From positions 3,410,001 through 3,474,000 of the forward strand of contig NZ_CP025815.1 in NCBI RefSeq assembly GCF_003352045.1: 64,000 nucleotides of DNA, written 5' to 3'. Each line of letters opens with the position of its first letter. Within the stretch, counting starts at the first letter, position 1. The position numbers were made by a program, and so were the translations under genes. Source of the DNA: Sulfitobacter sp. JL08 (lineage in GTDB: Bacteria > Pseudomonadota > Alphaproteobacteria > Rhodobacterales > Rhodobacteraceae). The notes under the pieces are model-generated. The model worked only from the letters and a program-made list of their open reading frames with translations, did not search any database and had not been told where the DNA came from. Positions 21,117 through 30,056 of this stretch are shown piece after piece.

Positions 21117-21191
21117 GTTGATCTCTGGTCATAAAAAGAACGCCGCAAAGCGCGGTTTTAGGCGGACCAGTGGGGTATGTGTTCCCGGGCC

Positions 21192-21217
21192 AGCCCTGCA
21201 AACGGATTTACAGGGCT
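21192..21217 (-). promoter_or_regulatory. Hairpin in the leader of the ABC-F gene
   Basis: AGCCCTG/CAGGGCT stem extended by AAA/TTT after one mismatch, loop of 4. It lies about 75 bases upstream of the ABC-F start and 124 bases after the end of the upstream gene on the same strand. There is no T tract directly after it, so a role as terminator is unlikely; a leader structure is possible. Confidence 0.35.
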
Positions 21218-21340
21218 TGGCGGGGACCATGCTGAAGTCGGCGGATGATGCGCATGTTCAGCTGGTGCCCTCCCGTTGTTGTCTGTGACCTGAAGCCCAG
21301 ATTAGAAAGCACAGCCGGTTTTGGCAACCGTGCCTTTGGT

Positions 21341-22657
21341 TCAGTTGACAAAGTGCAACCGGTCAAACCTTTGCCGAAACGCCGATGTGCGGGCGGCCAG
21401 GTGTTCCGGGGCGTTTGAACGCAGGGCTGTCGCGATCAGATCAGCCAGTTCATCAACATGCTGCACGCCTACCCCCCAGCGCACCAGTTCCGGTGTGCCG
21501 ATACGCAGGCCGTTCATGTCGCCGGCAACCGGTGCAATCGGCAACCCGATCCCGCAGGCCAGAAACCCTGCCTTGCGCAAGGTTTTCGATGCTGCCTGCC
21601 CGCCACCAAAATCCGCCGCTGCAATGGCGAACTGGTGCGAACGGGTAAATCCGCGATCCTTGGCAAACACCGGCAATCCTGCACGGTCCAGCGCACCGGC
21701 GAACGCTCTGGACACAGCGATCATTTCAGCCGCATAGGCAGGCCCGCGATCGCGCCAATCCAGCATTCCCACGGCCAGCGCAGCCGACTTCGCAGCATCG
21801 AAATTCGCAGTCATGCCCGGAAACGCAATGGCATCCAGCGCGCGCGCCAGTTCCGCGTCATTGCTCACGATCAGCCCGCCTGCCGGACCGCCCAGGCTTT
21901 TGTAGGTGCTCATCGTCATCAGATGCGCGCCCTCATGCAGCGGGTTCTTCCATGCCTTGCCCGCGATGATCCCGCATTGATGGGCCGCATCGAACAAAAC
22001 CTTGGCACCGGTTTCGTCCGCGATGGCGCGCACTTCGGCAACAGGGTGTTCGAACAGGTTCAGGCTGCCGCCCACTGTGATCAGTTTGGGGCGTTCAGCC
22101 CGTGCAAGATCGCGCAGGGCGTCTACGTCCAGCGTGTAGCCATCGGCATTGATCGGGGCCTCCACACTGCGCAACCCGTATAGGCCGGCGCATCCTGCGC
22201 TGTGATGGGTGACGTGCCCGCCAATTGATGCGGGGGGAACGATGATCGTATCACCCGGTTTGCAGGTGGCCATAAACCCGCACAAATTTGCAATCGCACC
22301 CGACGGAACGCGTATTTCGGCAAATTTCGCGTCAAACACTTCGGCACAAAGCTCGGCGGCAATCACCTCGATCTCTTCTATCGCCTCAAGGCCCATTTCA
22401 TATTTGTCACCAGGATATCCCAGCGACGGACGCGACCCGATACCCGAGGCCAACAATGCCTCGGCCTTGGGGTTCATCACGTTTGTGGCCGGGTTCAGGT
22501 TAAAGCAATCAACCTCGTGGATTTTCCGGTTTTCCGCAGCCAGTGCCGTGATCCGCGCGGCGACGTCACGCGACGGCGCTGGCCGGGTGCGCTGCGCTAT
22601 GTCCTGAACGCGGGCTTCACATTCGGTGGGAACCCAATCTCGGGGGGCAAGTTTCAT
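21341..22657 (-). CDS. Serine hydroxymethyltransferase-like PLP enzyme
   Basis: This 438-residue fold-type I PLP enzyme resembles serine hydroxymethyltransferase: NLNPATNVMNPKAEALLASG, then LGYPGDKYEMGLEAIEEIE, VLFDAAHQCGIIAG (Asp binding PLP) and MSTYKSLGGPAGG, which corresponds to the SHMT TTTHKTLRGPRGG loop with Tyr instead of His before the Schiff-base Lys. It is clearly not the housekeeping GlyA but a diverged paralogue; aldolase or hydroxymethyltransferase activity on a serine/threonine-like amino acid is likely. ATG with AGGAGA ribosome binding site. It is divergent from a LysR-type regulator, its probable controller. Confidence 0.8.
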   Translation of the reverse strand: MKLAPRDWVPTECEARVQDIAQRTRPAPSRDVAARITALAAENRKIHEVDCFNLNPATNVMNPKAEALLASGIGSRPSLGYPGDKYEMGLEAIEEIEVIAAELCAEVFDAKFAEIRVPSGAIANLCGFMATCKPGDTIIVPPASIGGHVTHHSAGCAGLYGLRSVEAPINADGYTLDVDALRDLARAERPKLITVGGSLNLFEHPVAEVRAIADETGAKVLFDAAHQCGIIAGKAWKNPLHEGAHLMTMSTYKSLGGPAGGLIVSNDAELARALDAIAFPGMTANFDAAKSAALAVGMLDWRDRGPAYAAEMIAVSRAFAGALDRAGLPVFAKDRGFTRSHQFAIAAADFGGGQAASKTLRKAGFLACGIGLPIAPVAGDMNGLRIGTPELVRWGVGVQHVDELADLIATALRSNAPEHLAARTSAFRQRFDRLHFVN

Positions 22658-22716
22658 GGGATGTCTCCTAAGGTCTGACTCATTTTGAAATTACTATGCG
22701 CCGGACGCAAACCAGA

Positions 22717-22735
22717 TTATGTATTTTTGTCATTA
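22717..22735. promoter_or_regulatory. Candidate LysR-type operator
   Basis: The imperfect dyad ATG-N9-CAT (within TTATGTATTTTTGTCATTA) contains the T-N11-A core typical of LysR-type regulators. It lies in the 97-base divergent gap, about 60 bases from the SHMT-like start and about 20 from the lysR start. Confidence 0.5.
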
Positions 22736-22754
22736 GAAAAACTAAGGCTAGATT

Positions 22755-23642
22755 ATGTCAGTTTCCCCACCCCGCCCGAAAGGCCCACCGTTGAACGCAT
22801 TACGCGCCTTTGAGGCGGCCGGTCGAATGGGCGGTTTTGCCCGCGCTGCAGAAGAATTGGGTGTCACACCCGGTGCTATTTCTCAGCACATCAGCACGCT
22901 GGAGGGGTGGACAGGGACACTTCTTTTTGAACGCCGTTCGCAAGGGGTTCGGCTGACCAAGACAGGCGCCGATCTTTTGCCGCAGTTTTCCGCGGCTTTT
23001 GACGAACTGGGCCACGCCGTAAGGGCCTTGCGCGCAACAACGCCACAACCCACCCTGCATCTGGCTCTGCTGCCCAGTATCGCTCAGTTGTGGTTGGCCC
23101 CGCGATTGCCCCGCCTGCGCGCGGCCTTGCCCGGGTTGAAATTGTCGGTGTCTGCCGTAGAAACGCCGCCCAACCTGGACCGCGAGTTGTTTGACCTTAG
23201 CCTGTTCATAAGAAAACCGTCGCACTGCGCGGGCGAAACAGTGATCTGTCCTGACGTCATTTTTCCGGTGTGCAGCCCCGAAATTGCAGCGCATCTGACC
23301 ACACCAGACCAACTGTCTTCCCAAGTGCTGTTGCATGATGCGACTTGGTTTGGCGATTGGGCACTATGGGCTGACCATACCGGATGTTTCCTTTCCAATA
23401 TCGCAAGTGGTCCGCAGTTTTCCCTTTACAGCCTAGCACTGGAGGAAGCACGCAACGGCGCCGGCGTTCTGATGGGCCATCGCTGTCTTGTGCAAGCTGC
23501 GCTGGACGCAGGCGATCTTGTTCAGCCCTTTAGGCAGATCGTCCCGACCGGCAAGGCGTTGGTTCTGGAAACGGCGCAAAGCGCGAAACTGTCAAGCGAG
23601 GCACAGGTGGCAATGCAAATATTGGCAGAACCCTGCGCCTAG
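22755..23642 (+). CDS. LysR-family transcriptional regulator
   Basis: This 295-residue regulator has an N-terminal winged helix-turn-helix at residues 14-72 (LNALRAFEAAGRMGGFARAAEELGV followed by TPGAISQHISTLE) and a periplasmic-binding-like effector domain from about residue 100. The pattern LRAFEAAGRMGGFARAA is that of the GcvA-like branch. It is divergently transcribed from the SHMT-like gene with a candidate operator between them, so it probably controls that gene in response to its substrate. Confidence 0.9.
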   Translation: MSVSPPRPKGPPLNALRAFEAAGRMGGFARAAEELGVTPGAISQHISTLEGWTGTLLFERRSQGVRLTKTGADLLPQFSAAFDELGHAVRALRATTPQPTLHLALLPSIAQLWLAPRLPRLRAALPGLKLSVSAVETPPNLDRELFDLSLFIRKPSHCAGETVICPDVIFPVCSPEIAAHLTTPDQLSSQVLLHDATWFGDWALWADHTGCFLSNIASGPQFSLYSLALEEARNGAGVLMGHRCLVQAALDAGDLVQPFRQIVPTGKALVLETAQSAKLSSEAQVAMQILAEPCA

Positions 23643-23645
23643 GTT

Positions 23646-25490
23646 CTATTTTTCGGTGAACTTCAATTCGATCCGGCGGTTCTGGGCATAAGCCTCTGGT
23701 GTGTCTGCGGTGTTGACGGGCTGGAATTCACCAAAACCGTTCGCAGACAGCCGATCCGGCGGAATACCCAAACTGCCTGTCATGTAGCGCACAACAGAAA
23801 GCGCGCGGGCCTGACTTAACTCCCAGTTGTCGGCAAATTCGCCAAAGCCCGACAACGGTTGGTTGTCCGTATGTCCGTCGACGCGGATCACCCAGTCGAT
23901 TTCGGGCGGAATATCGTCGGCCACGCTTTGCAGGATCGTGGCGATCTTGGCGATCTCCTGCTGGCCTTCATCAGACAATGTGGCACTGGCGGGCGGAAAC
24001 AGCACCTCGGACGAGAACACAAAACGGTCGCCTTCGATCCGCACGCCTTCCTGATTGCCCAGAACGTCCCGCAGACGGCCAAAAAACTCGGACCGGTATT
24101 TCTGCAAATCCTGTGTCTGGTCAACCAGCTGGTTGCGTTCTGCTTCCAGCCGCTTGCGATCTTCTTCAAGCCGGATCCGCTCGGCCTCTTCCAGCAGGCG
24201 GCGCTTGCGTTCTTCGGCGGCGACGCGGGCCAGCGCCGTGTTCAACTCTGCACCCAGCGATTCCAATTGCACATTGGCCGCCACATCGCGGGCGCGCGCC
24301 TCATCCAGCAGGGATTGCAATTCGCCCAGCTGGTTCCGCAGGGCCGCGACCTGCTGGTTCAGCAATTCGGTCTGGCGCTGGCTTTCTGCAGATGCGGCCT
24401 CTTCCTGTGCTAGCGTCTGGTTGGCCGCCGCCAGCAAGGCGGCGCGTCGTTCGGCCAGGCTTTGTTGGGTATCGGCCTCTTCTTCAGCGGCCAGTCGCGC
24501 CGCCATCATTTCGCTCAACTGGTCTTTCAGCGCCTGCACGTCAGCGGCGGTATCGGATTTTAATGTGTCCACTTCGCCCAGCGCCGCCAACAGACGCGCG
24601 TCCAGTTCTTCTTGTGCGGCGCGCGCGGCGGCCAACAAGGTCAGCGTATCTTCGGCCTCTTGCCGTTGCGCCTCAAGCGACAGGGTCATCGCGGTCAGTT
24701 CGGCATCCGCGTTTTCCAGACGCTTACGCAAGGCCTCGGCCGCCGCCGCTTCGGCCAGACGCGCGGCTTCTTCCTCGCTCAGGGCTTGTTGCGTTTCATC
24801 CAACTGCGTGCTGAGCGCATCTGCCTGCGCCGTTGCATCAGCGTTTTGCGCGCGCAGATCAGCCACCAGCGCCTCGAGCGCCTCGCGGCGGGCGGCGGCC
24901 AGACGCGCCGCCTCGCTTTGGGCATCAACCTCGGAACGGGACTGTGCCAAGGCCAAATTCAGCGCGTCCTGTTCCGACATCAGCCGGCCTTGCTCTGCCA
25001 GCAATTGTTCTTTCTCGGACAGAAGCCGATCCTGTTCGCTTTCCAGCGTGGCAATTGTGCCCAACGCATCTTCACGCTGGGATAACAGGGTCGCAACCTG
25101 CGCCTCAAAGCTGGTGATACGGGTCTGCGCATCTTCAAGCGCTGCGGCCTGACTGTCACGTTCGCTGGTCAGACTGGCGATCAGCGCCGCCTGTCTTTGC
25201 AATTCGCTTGTTCGGTTGTTCAGCGTTTCGGTCAGCGCGCCCATGCGCGCCTGAAGCTGTTGGCCACGCCGTTCTTCCAGACCCAATGCCTGCGCCAGCG
25301 CCGCAACTTCGGACGACAGGATATCCAGTTCGCTTTCCTGTCCCGAAATCGTTTCGCGCAGCACGAATTGCACCACCATGAAAATGGTCAGCACGAACAT
25401 CATAACCAGCAACAGGCCTGTCATTGCATCAACAAAGCCGGGCCAGATCGAGCCCTGAAACCGCTGGCCTGTGCGCCGCGACAAGGCCAT
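23646..25490 (-). CDS. MotB-like OmpA-domain protein with long periplasmic coiled coil
   Basis: This 614-residue inner-membrane protein has a single transmembrane helix near residues 23-45 with a MotB-like Asp21 (FVDAMTGLLLVMMF), then about 410 residues of Ala/Glu/Gln/Arg-rich heptad sequence (about 50-465), then an OmpA/MotB peptidoglycan-binding domain (about 490-614) with RVDGHTDNQPLSG and NWELSQARALSVVRYM, and an NRRIEL end. MotB-type proteins bind the cell wall and conduct protons with a MotA-like partner. The partner gene lies 3 bases upstream. Ordinary MotB lacks such a long coil, and no flagellar or Tol genes are nearby. Confidence 0.88.
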   Translation of the reverse strand: MALSRRTGQRFQGSIWPGFVDAMTGLLLVMMFVLTIFMVVQFVLRETISGQESELDILSSEVAALAQALGLEERRGQQLQARMGALTETLNNRTSELQRQAALIASLTSERDSQAAALEDAQTRITSFEAQVATLLSQREDALGTIATLESEQDRLLSEKEQLLAEQGRLMSEQDALNLALAQSRSEVDAQSEAARLAAARREALEALVADLRAQNADATAQADALSTQLDETQQALSEEEAARLAEAAAAEALRKRLENADAELTAMTLSLEAQRQEAEDTLTLLAAARAAQEELDARLLAALGEVDTLKSDTAADVQALKDQLSEMMAARLAAEEEADTQQSLAERRAALLAAANQTLAQEEAASAESQRQTELLNQQVAALRNQLGELQSLLDEARARDVAANVQLESLGAELNTALARVAAEERKRRLLEEAERIRLEEDRKRLEAERNQLVDQTQDLQKYRSEFFGRLRDVLGNQEGVRIEGDRFVFSSEVLFPPASATLSDEGQQEIAKIATILQSVADDIPPEIDWVIRVDGHTDNQPLSGFGEFADNWELSQARALSVVRYMTGSLGIPPDRLSANGFGEFQPVNTADTPEAYAQNRRIELKFTEK

Positions 25491-25493
25491 CGG

Positions 25494-26684
25494 TTATTTC
25501 TCCTGCGGGTCTGTGGGTTTGCGCATCCGCACCAGCGAACGCGATTGCGTGATCGCCCGGCTAAGCGATGCGATATCTGTGCGCAGTTCCGACATCGCTT
25601 CCTGACGGCCCGCAGAAATCTCTTCCAAAATACGCAACATCTGCACGTCGATCGACCGCAGGCGCATCCGGCTTTCCGCGTCCAGCCCTTCTCCGGGGCC
25701 GTGCGCGATCATCATTTCGATCAGACGCTCCTGCCCGTCCGCGACGCGTTCCAGCGCGGCTGTGGCACTGGCGCCTCCGTCCATCTGCGCGGTCAGTCCC
25801 TGCATCGCATCCGCCACAGACCCCAGCTTTTCATCCACCATCGACCGGCTGATATCGGACTGGGTGAACATCTGTTGCAGCGCTTCCATCTGTTCGTTCA
25901 GGTTTTCCAGAACACCCGCCATCACGCCGTGATCACCGCCGCCTTCGTCGCCGGATGAAAATCCGACACGGGTGATCGAAGACAGCCATTCTTCCAGTTC
26001 GCGGTAAAACCGGTTCTGGCCATGACCTGCGAACAGTTCCAGCAGCCCCACGATCAGCGATCCGGCCAGACCCAGCAAAGACGACGAAAACGCAACGCCC
26101 ATGCCGCCCAACTGGTCCTCCAGACCTGTCATCAGGCGATTGAACACCTCGACCCCGGCCTCGCCTTCTTCGGGGGCAAGGCTGCGGATCGTATCGACCA
26201 TCGCCGGAACCGTGGTTGCCAATCCGTAGAACGTGCCCAAAAGGCCAAGGAAAATCAGCAAATTGACGATATAGCGCGTGATCTCGCGGGCCTCATCGAT
26301 CCGTGTTGCAACGGAATCAAGAATGGACCGGGTCGAAGATGCGCCCACCTGCATCCGCGCGCCGCGGGTGCGCAAAAGGGCCGCCAACGGTGCCAGCATC
26401 GGGGGCGCCTTGACGTTCTGGACCATCACATCGCTGGCAAAACTTTCGATCCAGCGCACCGATCCGATCAGTTGCAACACCTGCCAGAAACAAGACACAA
26501 CCCCGATCAGGAACACCATCAGAATAAAGCCGTTCAGATAGGGGTTGGCCTGAAACACCGGCAAAACACGCGGCAATGCGACAAACGCGCCAAAGCCGGA
26601 CAGGCCCAGCACGATCAGCATCAGCAGGATCTGACGAACGGGTTGTGAAAACTGGGGTCTTATATCACGGCCTGTCGGCGCCAT
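25494..26684 (-). CDS. MotA/TolQ/ExbB-type proton channel protein
   Basis: This protein of about 396 residues has four likely membrane helices: QILLMLIVLGLSGFGAFVAL, FILMVFLIGVVSCFWQVLQL, and the paired LLIFLGLLGTFYGLATTVPA and FSSSLLGLAGSLIVGLLELF, the last two forming the proton-channel family signature. A cytoplasmic C-terminal tail of about 170 residues follows. ATG 26684 (MAPTGRDI) has AGGA at suitable spacing and is preferred over GTG 26702. It forms a two-gene stator-like unit with the MotB-like gene. The process it powers is unknown. Confidence 0.88.
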   Translation of the reverse strand: MAPTGRDIRPQFSQPVRQILLMLIVLGLSGFGAFVALPRVLPVFQANPYLNGFILMVFLIGVVSCFWQVLQLIGSVRWIESFASDVMVQNVKAPPMLAPLAALLRTRGARMQVGASSTRSILDSVATRIDEAREITRYIVNLLIFLGLLGTFYGLATTVPAMVDTIRSLAPEEGEAGVEVFNRLMTGLEDQLGGMGVAFSSSLLGLAGSLIVGLLELFAGHGQNRFYRELEEWLSSITRVGFSSGDEGGGDHGVMAGVLENLNEQMEALQQMFTQSDISRSMVDEKLGSVADAMQGLTAQMDGGASATAALERVADGQERLIEMMIAHGPGEGLDAESRMRLRSIDVQMLRILEEISAGRQEAMSELRTDIASLSRAITQSRSLVRMRKPTDPQEK

Positions 26685-26754
26685 CTGATGCGGTCCTGAC
26701 ACTTGTTCTGCTCTGCCCGAACCCTACAGATAAACGGCAGGCAGCGCCAAGGGT

Positions 26755-27285
26755 TTATGTGGCCAGCGCACGGACCCGCCGCGACAGCCATTCCAGATCG
26801 GGATCGTGCAGGCCAAGACCCAACAGATGGTCCCATGTATTGTACAGATATTCGGTATTGGGGCCACGCCCGCCCACAGCGCGCGCAATGATCTGGGCCT
26901 GCTCCTCAAGTGGCAGGTTACCGCAATACTGCACATGATCCGCGTCGATCACATAAGCCACCGCCGTCACCTGACGACCATCCTGCAACGTCACATCCAG
27001 CATCTTTTCAAGATAGGCTGACGAGATCAGTTCGCGTTCGCGCAAATATGTCAGCACGGCCTCGTCCTGCCCGTCCGGAACGGCCAGCGCAACGCCTTCG
27101 CATCTTGCATTTTGCACCTCGTCCAGCGCCAGAACCAGCCCGGGCTCTGCCTCGCTTCCGCGGTGGTGGATTGATCGCATACAAAATGAGCGCGCATAGT
27201 TATGCAGCGTCGCCATCTGTTGCTCTGCCACGTCAAAGCCGGGATTCCAAAGCAGTGATCCGTATCCGAATACCCAGAGTGTCAT
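26755..27285 (-). CDS. Glutathione-specific gamma-glutamylcyclotransferase (ChaC family)
   Basis: This 176-residue ChaC/GGCT-fold enzyme cleaves glutathione into 5-oxoproline and Cys-Gly in the cytoplasm. The N-terminus shows the substrate loop VFGYGSLLWNPGF, and RSFCMRSIHHRGSEAEPGLVLAL follows as in ChaC proteins. The conserved pair YCGNLPLEEQA and TEYLYNTWDHL is also typical. ATG start; single gene between the proton-channel pair and the divergent DUF2125 gene. Confidence 0.9.
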   Translation of the reverse strand: MTLWVFGYGSLLWNPGFDVAEQQMATLHNYARSFCMRSIHHRGSEAEPGLVLALDEVQNARCEGVALAVPDGQDEAVLTYLRERELISSAYLEKMLDVTLQDGRQVTAVAYVIDADHVQYCGNLPLEEQAQIIARAVGGRGPNTEYLYNTWDHLLGLGLHDPDLEWLSRRVRALAT

Positions 27286-27343
27286 GTTGCTGGCCCTTCC
27301 CTGTCAGCGCCTATAAATAACAATCCGACGGCAGGGAAAAGGT

Positions 27344-28351
27344 GTGCAAGTGAAGTTGATCGTGAAAATTCTTGTTTTGGCGGCGGTGCTTTGGTCCGGG
27401 TACTGGGCTTTGACGGCCTATGGGATCCGCAGCGGACTGGCGGCATGGTTTGATGGCCAGCGCGCCAACGGATGGCAGGCAGAATACGCCAACGCCACGA
27501 CAACCGGCTATCCGCTAAGGGTAACAACGGCGCTGGACCAGCCAGCACTGGCGGATCCGGGCACGGGCGTTGCGTGGCAGGCAGATGATCTGACACTCAG
27601 TGCACCAACCTGGTGGCCCGGGCATGTGACGATCACCTTTCCGCAGACGCCCCAACGCCTGTCCTATCTGGATCAGTCACTGGATCTGACAACGACAGAG
27701 ACAACAGCCAGCTTGCGCCTGAAACCGGGCACTCAGCTTGAGGTTCAGGACCTGTCGCTTCTGGCAGGACAATGGGGGGTCGTGCAAGAAGGCGGCACCC
27801 TGTTCGGGGCATCCGATCTGGTCATTTCGGCGCAACAGACCGAGCGCCCTGAACAATACCGGATGAACATGTCTGCCACCGGCTTTCAGCCCGGCAGCAT
27901 CCCGCGCGCCGCGATGCGGTTACCCGATTCCTGGCCTCTGGTCTTTGATACACTGGCATTGGACATGACGGTCACGTTTGATCGCGTCTGGGACAGGACA
28001 GCGCTGGAACAGTCACGCCCGCAACCGCGCGCAATCGCGCTCAAGCTGCTTGAGGGCCATTGGGGCGAATTGCGGTTGCTGGCCACAGGCGCAATTGACA
28101 TTGATGCCGGCAGCATGCCGACCGGACAGGTCGCAATCAAGGCCGACAACTGGCGCGACATGCTTGCTCTTGCCAAACAGTCCGGCAGCGTGTCGCCAAA
28201 GATCATCGACGCTACAGAAGACGTGGTGGGATTGCTTGCAAAACTCAGCGGCAACAGCGAAACGCTGGATGTGGAACTGGGTTTGCGCGACGGCTACATC
28301 TTTTTGGGCCCGGTTCCGGTTGGCCCCGCCCCAAGATTTTTCCTGCGCTAG
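27344..28351 (+). CDS. DUF2125 domain protein
   Basis: This 335-residue alphaproteobacterial protein has an N-terminal membrane anchor or signal (LIVKILVLAAVLWSGYWAL) followed by a periplasmic, beta-rich region. It matches the DUF2125 pattern with YGIRSGLAAWF, then WQAEYANATTTGYPLRV and LTLSAPTWWPGHVTITF. Function is unknown. The start is GTG at 27344 or, with better spacing to AAGG, GTG at 27350 (MKLIVKILV). Its stop shares the bases CTAG with the stop of the convergent extensin-like gene. Confidence 0.8.
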   Translation: MQVKLIVKILVLAAVLWSGYWALTAYGIRSGLAAWFDGQRANGWQAEYANATTTGYPLRVTTALDQPALADPGTGVAWQADDLTLSAPTWWPGHVTITFPQTPQRLSYLDQSLDLTTTETTASLRLKPGTQLEVQDLSLLAGQWGVVQEGGTLFGASDLVISAQQTERPEQYRMNMSATGFQPGSIPRAAMRLPDSWPLVFDTLALDMTVTFDRVWDRTALEQSRPQPRAIALKLLEGHWGELRLLATGAIDIDAGSMPTGQVAIKADNWRDMLALAKQSGSVSPKIIDATEDVVGLLAKLSGNSETLDVELGLRDGYIFLGPVPVGPAPRFFLR

Positions 28352-29139
28352 CGGCAAAAGGTTCCGCTGCGATACCGCGCGGTATCGAAATGGAAATGGT
28401 CCTGATGAAACCTGTCGGCTTGCGGGCCAAGAACCGTCCCAAAGGGACCGCACGCCGCCTTGTGCATCTTGCGCATTGCGCGGCTGGTGCTGTCATCACG
28501 CCACCCTTTCAGCACCGTGATTTCGGATCCGTCCTGCATCACAAACCCCGAGATGTCGATTGCCCGGCCTTTACCGTGCTCTGAAATGCGTGTGCCCCGC
28601 TGGCTGTTGCGTGTCCGGCACGCATAGTGCGCCGCCACCTTGATCTGGGCGACATTCCCACGTGACTTAAGCGCGGGTGTCAAACCTTTGTCGACCCATT
28701 TGCGCAGGGCTTGCGCCGTGGGGCAATCGATCAGCGCCGCCTGGCTTAGCACGATCCCCGAAACCGACCGGATGCGCACCGCATCCTTGATACCGCATCC
28801 CTTGGTTTCACTGGGCACAAAGCCGACAACTTCGCCCTGAAGCGCGGTTTCACCGCACATTGCCCCCTTTTTCAAGGCACGGCGCTTGCCCATGACCTTT
28901 TGTTCCAGTTCGGGCGAACGGGCAAACGGGCGCAATGAAATCGGAAGGTCTATCGTCGCCAATCCCACATTGCGCGTTGCAATGATCTGTTCCGAAACCG
29001 GCCGCAATTTGGGGCGCACCGGTACGGGGTCAGCACGCACCGGATCAAAACTGCCGCGCGCGACCGGACGCGGCGACACGTCCGGGGCAGCCTGTGCCAG
29101 ACCGGCCCACAGCATAAGGATGAAGATCAGGCCCTTCAT
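28348..29139 (-). CDS. Extensin-like family periplasmic protein
   Basis: This 263-residue protein has a signal peptide ([19 protein letters not shown]), a proline-rich spacer of about 30 residues and an extensin-like C-terminal domain (PF06904): CGIKDAVRIRSVSG, then ALIDCPTAQALRKWV, VAAHYACRTRN, ISEHGKGRAIDISGF and HFHFDTARYRSG. The last two blocks resemble D-Ala-D-Ala carboxypeptidase-type zinc sites (H-G-A-D and H-x-H), so a cell-wall peptidase role is plausible. It overlaps the tyrC stop by 4 bases, so it is in the hisC-tyrC operon. Confidence 0.85.
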   Translation of the reverse strand: MKGLIFILMLWAGLAQAAPDVSPRPVARGSFDPVRADPVPVRPKLRPVSEQIIATRNVGLATIDLPISLRPFARSPELEQKVMGKRRALKKGAMCGETALQGEVVGFVPSETKGCGIKDAVRIRSVSGIVLSQAALIDCPTAQALRKWVDKGLTPALKSRGNVAQIKVAAHYACRTRNSQRGTRISEHGKGRAIDISGFVMQDGSEITVLKGWRDDSTSRAMRKMHKAACGPFGTVLGPQADRFHQDHFHFDTARYRSGTFCR

Positions 29140-30056
29140 GATTTCTTTTTGGCGCGGCCGAAATCCGGTGCATCCGTATCCTGACCCGCTTCGACAATGC
29201 CGCGTCTGATGCTGCGCGTGCGGGTGAAATACGCATGCAAATGCTCACCATCGCCCATTCGGATTGCACGTTGAAGCGCGAACAGCTCTTCGGTGAAGCG
29301 GCCCAGAATTTCCAGCGTTGCGTCTTTGTTGTTCAGAAAAACATCGCGCCACATGGTCGGATCGCTGGCCGCAATGCGCGTAAAATCACGGAAACCCCCG
29401 GCAGAAAACTTGATCACTTCGCTATCTGTGACGCGTCGCAGATCATCGGCCACGCCGACCATCGTGTAGGCAATCAGGTGCGGTGCGTGCGACGTGACGG
29501 CCACAACCAGATCGTGATGATCCGCATCCATCGTTTCGACATAAGATCCCAGACCCAGCCACAAATCGGTCAGACGCTGAACCGCATCGGGATCAGACCC
29601 TTCGATGGGAACGATCAGGCACCACCGATTGTCAAAAAGTTCGGCAAATCCGGATTCCGGGCCGGAATGTTCCGTACCTGCCAACGGATGCGCGGGTACG
29701 AAATGCACCGCGTCCGGAATGTGCGGCTGAACCGCGTTGATGATCTCGCGCTTGACGGAGCCGACATCGGTAACCGTGGCCCCCGGCTTTAACGCCGGTG
29801 CAATTTCCTCGGCAGCTGCGCCCATGGCACCGGGCGGCACGCACAGAACCACCAGATCCGCATCCTTGACGGCGTCAACCGCGCTGTCGCACACCCTGTC
29901 ACACAGGCCGATGCGGCGCGCGGTTTCTCTGGTTTCCTGCGATCTGGAATAACCGGTCACTTCCCGCGCCAGCCCGGCCCGTTTGATCCCCCAGAACATC
30001 GAAGACGCGATCAATCCCAACCCGATCAGTGCGATGCGGTCATAAATCACGCTCAT
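29136..30056 (-). CDS. tyrC: Prephenate/arogenate dehydrogenase
   Basis: This 306-residue NAD(P)-dependent enzyme of tyrosine synthesis oxidises and decarboxylates prephenate or arogenate. The N-terminal Rossmann motif is [12 protein letters not shown]; the catalytic region has [21 protein letters not shown], then [13 protein letters not shown] and [18 protein letters not shown] chose ATG 30056 (MSVIYDRIA), whose first bases overlap the hisC stop; the frame is open upstream but that part lies inside hisC. Whether it prefers prephenate or arogenate cannot be seen. Confidence 0.92.
   Translation of the reverse strand: MSVIYDRIALIGLGLIASSMFWGIKRAGLAREVTGYSRSQETRETARRIGLCDRVCDSAVDAVKDADLVVLCVPPGAMGAAAEEIAPALKPGATVTDVGSVKREIINAVQPHIPDAVHFVPAHPLAGTEHSGPESGFAELFDNRWCLIVPIEGSDPDAVQRLTDLWLGLGSYVETMDADHHDLVVAVTSHAPHLIAYTMVGVADDLRRVTDSEVIKFSAGGFRDFTRIAASDPTMWRDVFLNNKDATLEILGRFTEELFALQRAIRMGDGEHLHAYFTRTRSIRRGIVEAGQDTDAPDFGRAKKKS

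Noticed and set aside
23646-26684. Zorya-type anti-phage system (ZorA/ZorB)
   Set aside because: The long coiled coil is on the MotB-like protein, not on the MotA-like one, and there are no ZorC/ZorD or other helicase/nuclease genes beside it.
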